A stretch of 44,261 nt of DNA from Nitrincola schmidtii (GTDB taxonomy: Bacteria > Pseudomonadota > Gammaproteobacteria > Pseudomonadales > Balneatricaceae). The notes beneath the pieces were generated by a model. It searched no databases. It was not told the origin of the DNA and saw nothing but the letters and a program-made list of their open reading frames with translations. Both the position numbers and the translations under genes were made by a program. Where the stretch lies: NCBI RefSeq assembly GCF_008973715.1, contig NZ_WBOL01000019.1, positions 1-44,261 on the forward strand, given 5' to 3'. Shown one piece after another: positions 29,017 through 36,230 of the stretch (position 1 is its first letter; each line of letters starts with the position of its first letter).

Positions 29017-30291
29017 ATGACCGACATTACACCCAAAACCACACGCGCAAAGATCACAACTGACATTCAGTGCCGCACAGCTGCACCGGAAGCAAAGCTT
29101 TATCGTCAATTCGTGGGCGGTGGCCTATATCTAGAAGTTGCTCCATCCGGCAGCAAAATCTGGCGCATGAAATATAAGTATCTCGGCAAGGAAAAGCGTC
29201 TGACGATCGGGAGATATGGAAATGACCCTAAAACGGACGTAAGCCTGAAGGCAGCAAAGCAAGCTCGGGATGAAGCAAAGTTGTTGCTGGCGCAAGGTAT
29301 CGACCCCAGCGCACAGAAGAAAGCCAAGAAAGAAGAAAATACCGCAATCGATGAGAACACCTTCAAAGCGATAGCATTAGAGTTTTTTCAGGTTCGGATG
29401 CTGGATAAGAGCGCGACCCATCAAGAGAGAACAAAGCGCTGTTTGGAGATGTATCTATTCCCCAGGCTGGCGCATAGGCCCATCAAAGAAATTACGACTC
29501 CAGAGCTTTTGGACGTACTAAGAGACGTAGAAAAGAAAGGGATACTCGTCACTGTACAGAAAACACGCCAAGCAGCTAATCAAGTCTTTAAATACGCGAT
29601 AACGATAGGGAAGTGTGACCGTAATCCAGCCGGAGATATAGCCGGAGCGCTACTTACACCCAAGCGCGGCCACTTTGCTGCAATAACGGAACCGGATGAA
29701 CTAGGAAAGCTAATGGCAGCCATTGAAGGCCGTTCCGGTTCGTACATCGTCACCCAGGCTATGAAATGCCAAGCGCTTTGGTTATGTCGCCCTGGTGAGT
29801 TAAGACAGCTGGAATGGAGCCAGGTGAATTGGGATGAGGAACGCATTGAAATTGTTTCATCCAAAACTAACCAAGAACACATTATTCCACTCGCACAACA
29901 GTCTATTGAGATTCTTCAGCAGCTCCACAACGTGACCAGCTCAAGCCGCTATGTTTTCCCTTCTGCTCGGGGTGATAGTAGGCCAATGAGTGAGAACGCA
30001 ATCAGACAGGCGCTCCGTGATCTTGGTTACACCAACGAGCAAATGACCGCACACGGTTTTCGTGCAACAGCCAGAACCCTATTGGATGAGGTGTTGAATT
30101 ATCGCATCGAATGGATTGAGCAACAGCTGGCGCATGAAGTTCGGGACGCTAACGGCAGATCATACAACCGGACTAAACACCTTAAACAACGTCGAGAGAT
30201 GATGCAGCACTGGGCTGATTACTTGGACCAGCTACGCACACAAGCCGATGCACCAAACATTTTAACGTTTAAACGCACTAAGAAAGCATGA
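29017..30291 (+). CDS. int: P4-type tyrosine integrase
   Basis: The 424-aa protein has an N-terminal arm-binding DUF4102-type domain (YLEVAPSGSKIWRMKY, LTIGRYG), a core-binding region and a catalytic domain. The catalytic residues are visible: Arg258 (LCRPGELRQLEW), His346 and Arg349 (TAHGFRATART), His373 (QLAHEVRD) and the nucleophile Tyr383 (SYNRTKH). It integrates and, with an excisionase (perhaps AlpA), excises the island at tRNA-Ser. AGGGG lies 6 nt before the ATG. The gene reads away from attL, as is usual for this class. Confidence 0.93.
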   Translation: MTDITPKTTRAKITTDIQCRTAAPEAKLYRQFVGGGLYLEVAPSGSKIWRMKYKYLGKEKRLTIGRYGNDPKTDVSLKAAKQARDEAKLLLAQGIDPSAQKKAKKEENTAIDENTFKAIALEFFQVRMLDKSATHQERTKRCLEMYLFPRLAHRPIKEITTPELLDVLRDVEKKGILVTVQKTRQAANQVFKYAITIGKCDRNPAGDIAGALLTPKRGHFAAITEPDELGKLMAAIEGRSGSYIVTQAMKCQALWLCRPGELRQLEWSQVNWDEERIEIVSSKTNQEHIIPLAQQSIEILQQLHNVTSSSRYVFPSARGDSRPMSENAIRQALRDLGYTNEQMTAHGFRATARTLLDEVLNYRIEWIEQQLAHEVRDANGRSYNRTKHLKQRREMMQHWADYLDQLRTQADAPNILTFKRTKKA

Positions 30292-30301
30292 GGACTACAC
30301 A

Positions 30302-30604
30302 ATGACCGAGTTAAAAATTCAAGGTGGCGCAACATTTAAACAGCTTGGCCAGTTAAGCGGAAAAACGGAGCTATACCGAGTCAATGACGGAGTGAACGCA
30401 GCCGAGGCGCTGCAATACGCTGATGACCTTTTTAGCTCAATAGAACGCGCCCTTTATGATGCCTTTATGAATGACCCGTTAAAGGGTGATCCGGCAGTGC
30501 TGGCGCATCATGCCATGAAGAGCGCTAGAGCCGTTCTACATTCCGTTATAGGTACGCTAGAGGACATACAGGAACAGGCCATTAACGAAAGCGCCAGCCA
30601 TTAG
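30302..30604 (+). CDS. DUF3077-like small protein
   Basis: The 100-aa protein has the segment ELYRVNDGVNAAEALQYADDLF followed by a long helix and AHHAMKSARAVLHS, which resembles DUF3077 proteins (LF-V--GV---ALE-AS pattern) found in genomic islands. The function of that family is unknown. It starts 10 bp after the integrase stop with GAGG upstream, so it is probably co-transcribed with int. No membrane segment or signal peptide is seen. Confidence 0.65.
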   Translation: MTELKIQGGATFKQLGQLSGKTELYRVNDGVNAAEALQYADDLFSSIERALYDAFMNDPLKGDPAVLAHHAMKSARAVLHSVIGTLEDIQEQAINESASH

Positions 30605-30620
30605 AGAGGGGTTACAGGCC

Positions 30621-30866
30621 ATGACCATAAAGACCCTAGTAGCTTACAAGCGTAGAGGCGCAATAGAGAGCCTACCACCTGAACAGGCTAAAGAACTGGT
30701 GAACCAGCTTCACGAAAAAGGCTATCAGGAGCGCACAGGCGAATTTGAAAAGCTGATACCCATCTTAGAAAGAAACGAATACACAACCACCACGGTAAAC
30801 CTTAAAGATGAGGCACAACAACAGCTATTTAGGCGGGTTATCTCGACCTATGGCGTATTTTGTTGA
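30621..30866 (+). CDS. Small island protein, paralogue A
   Basis: The 81-aa soluble protein is not a family I recognise. It aligns over its full length with the next gene product (30901-31143): shared blocks are ARG/RRG-x-ES at about 12-17, PE at 20-21, TGEFE-LI at 39-46 and a GV-aromatic-C terminus. The C-terminal Cys follows GVF here and GVY there. The pair looks like a local duplication that has diverged strongly. GAGAGGGG lies about 9 nt upstream of the ATG. Co-transcribed with the DUF3077-like gene (16-bp gap). Confidence 0.6.
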   Translation: MTIKTLVAYKRRGAIESLPPEQAKELVNQLHEKGYQERTGEFEKLIPILERNEYTTTTVNLKDEAQQQLFRRVISTYGVFC

Positions 30867-30900
30867 CCACTCAAACAACCACAGCACAGGAAACCGCAAC

Positions 30901-31143
30901 ATGAAACACATCACATTGATAGCAACTAAGGCGCGAGGCGTTGAAAGCATCCAGCCGGAACACATAGAGGCCGCTTTATCCTTGCTAGAGGATAGAGGAC
31001 TAACACGGGTTACAGGGGAGTTTGAAAGCCTCATCGATGACCTGAGCGCCACACAATACAGCGTTATTGATCTTGATCTAACCAATGAAACGCACAAGGC
31101 GCGATATGACGACATTCTGAAGGCGCACGGGGTTTACTGCTAA
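30901..31143 (+). CDS. Small island protein, paralogue B
   Basis: The 80-aa product starts MKHITLIATKARG and ends HGVYC. The frame is open back to 30808, but that part overlaps paralogue A, and the ATG at 30901 has CAGGA 9 nt upstream and aligns with the start of paralogue A. The pair has about 30% identity with conserved TGEFE and GV[FY]C blocks. Unknown function; the conserved C-terminal cysteine suggests metal or thiol chemistry or a partner-binding tail, but this is only a guess. Confidence 0.6.
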   Translation: MKHITLIATKARGVESIQPEHIEAALSLLEDRGLTRVTGEFESLIDDLSATQYSVIDLDLTNETHKARYDDILKAHGVYC

Positions 31144-31283
31144 CAAGCAAGCCTGAAGCATAGCGCCAGCATTAAAGGCGCATAACTGGCTTATAACAGG
31201 CTCATACATGAATTAGACGAGTATCAGCCAACGGCAGACACCCCCACAGCAACGACACAGCCAATAGAACAGGAAACTAGACC

Positions 31284-31505
31284 ATGACCACACAGACCAC
31301 AGCAACCAGCCAAACAAATGACCTTGATTCGACATTAGAGCGCATCGAAGCAATAGCCGATCACGGGCAAGCGCTGGCGCTTTGCATGGTGGCAAATGAC
31401 CACTTTAAAGACATTAGACCGGATTACCTAGCCGCTATGCTGGATGATCTTCAAAACAAGTTTAAATCAATTAAAGGAGAACTTGAAAAACTCCATCATG
31501 CTTAA
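31284..31505 (+). CDS. Hypothetical small protein
   Basis: The 73-aa soluble, mostly helical protein is not recognised. It has a Thr-rich N-terminus and a helical C-terminus (LAAMLDDLQNKFKSIKGELEKL) that could form a coiled coil. AGGA lies 8 nt before the ATG. It follows paralogue B by 140 bp that contains no ORF but one GCGCCAGC motif. It is the last gene before the SOS-type promoter at 31674. Confidence 0.5.
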   Translation: MTTQTTATSQTNDLDSTLERIEAIADHGQALALCMVANDHFKDIRPDYLAAMLDDLQNKFKSIKGELEKLHHA

Positions 31506-31673
31506 AAAAATAAGTCGATCTTTAGATTGTGAGCAGCCAGGCTAATGGAATAATTTAATCTGGTTGTTTTATTCATCATATTATCAGACAAGTTTGGAAT
31601 ACTATTTATTGAACTGTTTGCTGGTACTGGTGGTTTAGTAATGAATAAGATCTGTAAATGACTTCATAGCAGT
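31506..31673. other. A/T-rich intergenic stretch
   Basis: No ORF, clear hairpin or repeat was seen before the promoter at 31674. It separates the integrase-proximal group from the replication operon. Confidence 0.5.
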
Positions 31674-31726
31674 TTGACAAGCAAGATTATTTGATTATAC
31701 TTAGGTATATCTGTGTAAATGTACAG
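31674..31726 (+). promoter_or_regulatory. Sigma-70 promoter with LexA box, replication operon
   Basis: TTGACA (31674-31679) and TATACT (31696-31701) are 16 bp apart, close to consensus. Immediately downstream, where transcription should begin, lies CTGTGTAAATGTACAG (31711-31726), which fits the LexA core CTGT-N8-ACAG. The first gene starts at 31738. This should keep the replication operon off until DNA damage. Confidence 0.7.
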
Positions 31727-31737
31727 GGTTATCATAA

Positions 31738-32187
31738 ATGAAAACCAGTTGTCTTAAAGATCTTCTAAAGTTAACGATTTCACTTTATTCGCTTAATAAA
31801 GCGATTGGTGAGCGCGTGCTGGATGATTACGAGTTAGACAGCTTAGTAGAGGAAGATAAAAACGAGCTTATTGTTACCAGAGTAATAATTAACGAGCTCA
31901 AATCAGCTGTTGAAATGGACATTGAAGCCGTTCATTCTAAAATGAAGCTTTACTGTATACAGCTAATTAATGCTTTAACACATAAAGCAGTACGAGAGGG
32001 CAAAGAGCAGTATTGTTACAGGTCTATTAATCCGGTTTACATGCTGATTAGCCTTATTATTCAGCAAATACTAGAACAGAACAGAGCAACTAAAGAGAAA
32101 CTTCCTGATACCGTTATTGAGCGCCCACCGCTGGCGCTTGGTTATGATATAAACACCCCACCAGCAGCACCCCCTATTTCAATCTAA
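31738..32187 (+). CDS. Hypothetical helical protein, first gene of the SOS-boxed operon
   Basis: The 149-aa protein is not recognised. It is predicted mostly helical (SLYSLNKAIGERVLDDYELDSL, then IIQQILEQNRATKEK) with a proline-rich C-terminus (TPPAAPPISI). No membrane segment is convincing. It sits 12 bp after a near-perfect LexA-type box and 44 bp before the alpA start, so it is probably the leading gene of the replication unit. A regulatory or helicase-loading role would fit the place but has no sequence support. Confidence 0.55.
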   Translation: MKTSCLKDLLKLTISLYSLNKAIGERVLDDYELDSLVEEDKNELIVTRVIINELKSAVEMDIEAVHSKMKLYCIQLINALTHKAVREGKEQYCYRSINPVYMLISLIIQQILEQNRATKEKLPDTVIERPPLALGYDINTPPAAPPISI

Positions 32188-32231
32188 TACGAAATTATTT
32201 TTTTCTAATTAGATTTTTATAGGTGTATCCC

Positions 32232-32549
32232 ATGAGTAATACATTATTACGACGTCATGCTGTCGAGGCAGAGATAGGCTTTTCTCGTTCAACAATCTAT
32301 CGATTAATGGATAAGGGAGAGTTCCCTAAACCGATCAGACTCACCAGCGGCAGCGCCAGCGGCAAAGGTGGTTCCGTTGCGTGGCTGAAATCAGACATAG
32401 AAAAATGGAAGGAAGATCGGATTGCTGAAAGTAAAAAAGATGCTGACTACTTGAGCAAAGTTCACATTATCGAAAGTCAAAAGGACGCTGACCGCATGAA
32501 TACAGCTCGCATTGCTGAAAGTCATAGTGCTTTTGGGGGTGATGTATGA
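32232..32549 (+). CDS. alpA: AlpA-family regulator/excisionase
   Basis: The protein has the AlpA winged-helix pattern: LLRRHAVEAEIGFSRSTIYRLMDKGEFPKPIRL (in short: GFSRSTIYRLM, GEFPKPIRL) and SVAWLKSDIEKW. AlpA proteins activate or act as excisionases for P4-like islands. After the domain the tail repeats the pattern RIAES-KDAD about three times (residues about 58-98), an unusual low-complexity extension. The frame is open to a GTG at 32223, but the ATG at 32232 has AGG about 8 nt upstream. Overlaps the next gene by 4 bp. Confidence 0.85.
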   Translation: MSNTLLRRHAVEAEIGFSRSTIYRLMDKGEFPKPIRLTSGSASGKGGSVAWLKSDIEKWKEDRIAESKKDADYLSKVHIIESQKDADRMNTARIAESHSAFGGDV

Positions 32550-32905
32550 GCAGGAAGGACGCCCCCGAAGGGGCCAGACTTGAGCAGTCAAATAAGATTC
32601 TAACTAATTCAGGCCGCAAACCCAAGCATAAAACAAAGCCAGAGATGGCGCTGGAAATGCTTCTAAATGCTGGTCAGCAGGGAGTCGTCAAGTTTGATAC
32701 TTGGGACCAGTATAATGACACATGCTTAAACAGCACCATCTCACAACTTAAGCGAAAGCATGGTATTGAGTTCATCAAAGAGAACGTGAGCCATACCCAT
32801 GCAAATGACGGTCCTACGTGGTTCAGACGATACAGCATTGACCCTAATTATCTTAATCATGCAAAACAGGTACTCAAGCAGCTGAGAGAGGCCAGAGAGC
32901 AATGA
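32546..32905 (+). CDS. Winged-helix-like hypothetical protein of the replication operon
   Basis: The 119-aa basic protein has a lysine-rich N-terminus (GRKPKHKTKP) and a middle that reads like the winged-helix proteins often found beside phage replication genes: ALEMLLNAG, TCLNSTISQLKRKHGIEF, WFRRYSID. It may bind DNA at the origin or a promoter. ATGA overlaps with alpA upstream and with the CHC2 gene downstream indicate tight translational coupling. No enzyme motif is seen. Confidence 0.6.
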   Translation: MSRKDAPEGARLEQSNKILTNSGRKPKHKTKPEMALEMLLNAGQQGVVKFDTWDQYNDTCLNSTISQLKRKHGIEFIKENVSHTHANDGPTWFRRYSIDPNYLNHAKQVLKQLREAREQ

Positions 32906-33318
32906 TTAGTCCAGATGACCTATTAAGTCGTCTGGATAAGGTGAGAAAAGGGCAAACAGGCCAATGGATGGCTTGTTGTCCTGCTCATCAAGATCGGACG
33001 CCTTCACTTAAAATTTCGCAACGCGCAGACGGGAAGCTTTCACTTCATTGCTTTGCTGGATGCCACATAAATGACATTTGTGAAGCTATCGGAATTAGAG
33101 TTGTTGATTTATACCCGAATACACCCAAGCAGCCTGGCGAAGTATTACCAGAATGGAAACGACATAAGTTAAGGAAAGCACTGTTTGATGCTCAGTTATA
33201 TGTTGAGCTTGCCCGATCTGACCTAGCCAAAGGGCGCAATGTAACATCGTCTGAAGCTGAAAAGGTACTCAAGGCGAATGAGTGCATTGGACGCATCGAG
33301 GGGGTGTTACATGACTGA
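32902..33318 (+). CDS. Stand-alone CHC2-type primase zinc finger
   Basis: The 138-aa protein carries a primase-type zinc ribbon: Cys26 and His29 (CCPAHQDRTPSL), then Cys50 and Cys55 (LHCFAGCHINDIC). In DnaG-like primases this module reads the template. Here no TOPRIM or archaeo-eukaryotic-type primase catalytic domain follows; the remaining 80 residues are helical. It is overlapped by the RepA-like helicase gene downstream. It may be a truncated primase, or may recruit the host primase to the element's origin. Confidence 0.75.
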   Translation: MISPDDLLSRLDKVRKGQTGQWMACCPAHQDRTPSLKISQRADGKLSLHCFAGCHINDICEAIGIRVVDLYPNTPKQPGEVLPEWKRHKLRKALFDAQLYVELARSDLAKGRNVTSSEAEKVLKANECIGRIEGVLHD

Positions 33319-34399
33319 TCTATCAGACTTTGATGCTATCACTAAAGACTTGGAAAAAATTGAAGCGTTACAGGGAAAGCGCTGTTTTCCGGTCATGTGT
33401 GGCTGGCAGGGATACGACAAGCCACAGCGCTGGCTCATCAAAGGGGTATTACCTGAAAACTCACTAGCGGCAATCTATGGCGCTTCAGGATCATTCAAAA
33501 GTTTCCTAGCGATTAGTATGAGCGCACACATTGCAACGGGCAAAACATGGGATGGACGAAAGACTGCTAAGGGTGTTGTGTTGTATGTCGTTGGTGAGGG
33601 TGGCGTGGGTGTTCCGCAGCGGATCAAAGCCTGGGCGCTTAAGCATAATGACGACACGGACCCAAAGCTGCTATTCAGAATAGATCATCCTGTATTTCCG
33701 GCCGATCCTGCACAGGTGGCAATGCTGAAAGCTACGTGCGAGCAGTTAGCCAGGGAAACCGGAGAGCCGATTAAGTTGATCGTATTCGATACGCTGGCGC
33801 GTTGTTATGGTGGAGCCGACGAGAATTCAGCCAAAGACATGGGCGCGTTCATTCGTGGCTGTGATGATGTTAAGGCCCACACTGGCGCGACAGTTTTACT
33901 TATCCATCATTCAGGCAAGAACGAGGAAGCTGGCGCGAGGGGTTCAAGTGCGTTACGAGGTGCGCTGGATGCTGAACTATTGGTTAAGCGTGAGCAAGGA
34001 ACCAAAGCTTTAAACGTGCTTTGCACCAAACAGAAAGACTCTGAACCATTCCAAGAGGTGGCTTTTGATCTTCAGCCTAGACAAGTTCTAATTGATGAGG
34101 ATGGAGACCCCGTTTACTCCCTAATCCTTATGGATGAGAGCAGAACCCCGTCACCAGAAAGGCCGGACGGGAAAGCATTGAGTTCTAATCAGCAGTCTAT
34201 TTACCAGGCAGTAAGAAGCCGAATGGCAAGACAGGAGCCCACCAGCAAGGAAGTAATTCGCGACGACTTCAAAGCTCAGGGATTAGATATTAAGAATTTC
34301 TCTAGAACATTAACTCAATTGCTGGAAAGAGGTGTTCTGGTGGAGATTGACGGAAAATTATTAACCAATATTAAAAGCGAGGAAGAAAGTGAGGAATAA
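33311..34399 (+). CDS. repA: RepA-like replicative helicase (AAA/RecA fold)
   Basis: The 362-aa protein has Walker A GASGSFKS (57-64), Walker B LIVFDT (about 155-161), VLLIHHSGK and SSALRGALDAEL, the pattern of RSF1010 RepA-type hexameric helicases. The C-terminal 80 residues look like a winged helix (SKEVIRDDFKAQ, RTLTQLLERGVL). The frame is open to 33278, but the ATG at 33311 overlaps the previous stop and has GAGGGGG 6-7 nt upstream. The iteron cluster begins inside its last codons and continues downstream, so it probably unwinds from that origin. Confidence 0.85.
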   Translation: MTDLSDFDAITKDLEKIEALQGKRCFPVMCGWQGYDKPQRWLIKGVLPENSLAAIYGASGSFKSFLAISMSAHIATGKTWDGRKTAKGVVLYVVGEGGVGVPQRIKAWALKHNDDTDPKLLFRIDHPVFPADPAQVAMLKATCEQLARETGEPIKLIVFDTLARCYGGADENSAKDMGAFIRGCDDVKAHTGATVLLIHHSGKNEEAGARGSSALRGALDAELLVKREQGTKALNVLCTKQKDSEPFQEVAFDLQPRQVLIDEDGDPVYSLILMDESRTPSPERPDGKALSSNQQSIYQAVRSRMARQEPTSKEVIRDDFKAQGLDIKNFSRTLTQLLERGVLVEIDGKLLTNIKSEEESEE

Positions 34400-34590
34400 G
34401 TGAGGAGAACAAAAACAAGGTGAGGAAAAAGGGTTAATTCCTCACTTTTTCCGCACTATACAGAAATAAGTGAGGAATTGGGCTATTTTTTGTTTGTTTT
34501 CTGTTTTATTTCATTAGGTTATATGCTCCTCACCTACCCCCTAAAAAAAAGGTGGGTGAGGAGACAAGTGAGGTGAGGAGTAAGTGAGGA
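34389..34590 (+). repeat. Iteron cluster: candidate replication origin of island 1
   Basis: GTGAGGA occurs exactly at 34389, 34400, 34420, 34470, 34556, 34573 and 34584 on the plus strand, and at 34439-34445 and 34527-34533 on the minus strand. A GTGAGGT variant lies at 34568. Many copies read AAGTGAGGAA. Between the copies at 34470 and 34527 is a T-rich stretch (34485-34515) suited to melting. Placement directly behind the helicase gene is typical of plasmid and satellite origins. Confidence 0.75.
34526..34563 (+). repeat. 13-bp inverted repeat inside the iteron cluster
   Basis: CTCCTCACCTACC (34526-34538) pairs with GGTGGGTGAGGAG (34551-34563), 12 of 13 plus one G-T, across a 12-nt A-rich loop. 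Both arms contain an iteron. It could be an origin stem-loop, a priming site, or the repA terminator. Confidence 0.55.
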
Positions 34591-34700
34591 ATGAGTGTTT
34601 TTAGAACCCCAAAAAACTATTAATTCCTGTTTGTATCTATATTTATAAAGATCAAATAAACACACAATTATTGCGCAAAACATAGGCATTTTTATCCAAT
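34591..34700. other. A/T-rich stretch between iterons and the SOS-boxed unit
   Basis: No ORF is seen. The DNA is very A/T rich (for example around 34640-34700) and holds a TTGCGC hexamer at 34671 that could be the -35 of the next unit. It may also be part of the origin's melting region. Confidence 0.35.
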
Positions 34701-34720
34701 TACTGTATATTTAAACAGTA
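34701..34720 (+). promoter_or_regulatory. LexA box upstream of the small-protein/coiled-coil unit
   Basis: TACTGTATATTTAAACAGTA matches the E. coli SOS consensus at nearly every position (CTGT-N8-ACAG with A/T spacer). It lies 20 bp before the ATG at 34741, where it would block transcription. Confidence 0.75.
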
Positions 34721-34740
34721 TCAAGATCGGAGCCAGATTC

Positions 34741-34899
34741 ATGACGCAAAAAAGAAAAAAACCCGTAATACCTCAGCCATCACAAGCACAAGTGAATAGA
34801 GCTTACCGTTTAATTCGTAATGCTGTTGAGGCTGGTGATATTAGAGCCGCTAAAATGCTGCTAGACCTTACAAGAGGAGATGCTCATGACTGCTTATGA
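34741..34899 (+). CDS. 52-aa basic protein, SOS-boxed
   Basis: This short ORF starts MTQKRKKPVIPQPSQ and ends GDAHDCL. The N-terminus is strongly basic and proline-rich, and the rest is one or two helices (AYRLIRNAVEAGDIRAAKML). It is not recognised. Support for being real: it starts 20 bp after a near-perfect LexA box, and it overlaps the next start by 14 bp with a Shine-Dalgarno (AGAGGAG) placed inside it. No strong ribosome site of its own beyond GGAG near 34729. It may be a small DNA-binding or inhibitory peptide. Confidence 0.5.
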   Translation: MTQKRKKPVIPQPSQAQVNRAYRLIRNAVEAGDIRAAKMLLDLTRGDAHDCL

Positions 34900-35818
34900 G
34901 TCATTAATGGCTATTGCTGCAAAATATGAAAAGCTTGATGAGATAACTAGAGCATATAGGGATTTACAACCCGAGTATGACCAGAAAAAATCATTTCTAG
35001 CTAAAGCGAAGATGAATTCAGAAAATGTTAAGCTCGATTCCAATAATGAACGTCGTTTAACATTAAGCGAAAAGATTTCAGAACTCAAAAAAGCAGTTGA
35101 ATTAGCTCAGCGCGATTTTGATGAAGTTGCTTTAAGGTATAACACTTTGAGAGATCAGTCTGACAGACTCGATGAAGATATATTAAATCTAAAGTCAAAA
35201 CAGCCGGAAGTTACACTAAGTGACCTGCAAGAATTATCAAACAATAAAAAGTTATTGGATGATGAGCTAGAGACTCTTTTGCTAAAGAAGGCTGATGTTT
35301 CTCATGTTGATGTATCTGATTTAGTTGAGTCAGTGAAGAATGCTCAGGCGCTTTATAATGAAATGATCGCGCTCAAAGAAATCGGGAAAGCCTCTGCTCA
35401 GGAAGTTAAATCCGTCATGGCAGATTTAGAAAAATTTCAGGCTGAGTTAAGTAAGGCTAATGTTAAAGCAGGTGAGCTTAACGGTATTAGACGAGGCTTT
35501 GACGGTCTAGTCATAAGCAAGCAAGAAGAAATTGACCGCTTTGAATCTAAGCGCAAGGCTTTATATCTACAACACTTTGATGATCTTGATAAAAAGGCAG
35601 GTTGCAGGATCAGCAAGCTAATTGATGATATTAAAGAAGTGATGTGTGAGCTTGCTTGTCATGACTCATTACGTGCACAGTTTGGTGGAAGTATAAGACA
35701 TAATCGTGCATCCATCGATCTAGAATGTATGAATCATATCGGTATAAATCCAACTACCATAAAGCCAATAATGGATAATGAAATGCTTTTGAGAATAAAG
35801 GCAGATTCATTATTGTAA
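34886..35818 (+). CDS. Coiled-coil protein of the SOS-boxed unit
   Basis: The 310-aa protein is almost entirely helical with long coiled-coil stretches (about 10-110 and 125-230, rich in E, K and L heptads). A C-terminal part of about 75 residues (CRISKLIDDIKEVMCELACHD, GINPTTIKPIMDNEM) is probably globular. No catalytic motif, signal or membrane segment is seen. An in-frame ATG at 34880 sits directly on the AGAGGAG, while ATG 34886 is 7 nt from it, so I use the latter. It is overlapped by the 52-aa gene and shares its LexA box. Function unknown; such proteins in satellites may interfere with the host or helper phage. Confidence 0.6.
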   Translation: MTAYESLMAIAAKYEKLDEITRAYRDLQPEYDQKKSFLAKAKMNSENVKLDSNNERRLTLSEKISELKKAVELAQRDFDEVALRYNTLRDQSDRLDEDILNLKSKQPEVTLSDLQELSNNKKLLDDELETLLLKKADVSHVDVSDLVESVKNAQALYNEMIALKEIGKASAQEVKSVMADLEKFQAELSKANVKAGELNGIRRGFDGLVISKQEEIDRFESKRKALYLQHFDDLDKKAGCRISKLIDDIKEVMCELACHDSLRAQFGGSIRHNRASIDLECMNHIGINPTTIKPIMDNEMLLRIKADSLL

Positions 35819-36230
35819 TGTTTACTAGGAACGTTGATGAGCTCGGCTAAAGCTTGCCAGGGAAGGCACACCCATCCTCTAACAAATAATTCAGCTATGT
35901 ATGCACCACAAACAGGCTAAAGCTAATAAAACTAATGAATAGCAATCAATGCTAATTATCATGATTGATCTATTATCTTACATTAGAACCACGATACAGA
36001 GAGTTGCTAACGCTACTAATTACCAAGTAAGGCTTTCTGTGCGAGAACATATGAAACCCATATCCTAGAAAAGCCAAAAGGTACTTCCAACTTGGTTTTG
36101 AAAACGTGGGTAATTCGAGGCTCGGGGTTTGACAGTTTTTGTTTTTAAATCTGAGTTTGTATTGTTTGCCCCACATGGGGGCAAAATCTAAGCACTAAAG
36201 ACATATCAAACCATGAGACTGGAGATTTAG
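35819..36230. other. 412-bp gap with hairpin and weak promoter
   Basis: No convincing ORF is present. A TTGACA hexamer (36129-36134) may be the -35 of the 117-aa gene, but no good -10 follows at the right distance. A strong hairpin TTTGCCCC-acatg-GGGGCAAA lies at 36165-36185; its left arm also contains the TTGCCCCA complement of the att-arm octamer TGGGGCAA. The remainder (35819-36120) holds nothing I can interpret. Confidence 0.45.

Noticed and set aside
29552-29559. LexA box in the integrase gene
   Set aside because: CTGTACAG has no 8-bp spacer and lies inside coding sequence.
30808-30900. Longer N-terminus for paralogue B
   Set aside because: The extension overlaps paralogue A in another frame, and the ATG at 30901 has its own ribosome site and aligns with the paralogue start.
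30621-31143. Toxin-antitoxin pair
   Set aside because: Both proteins are homologous to each other and neither shows a known toxin or antitoxin motif.
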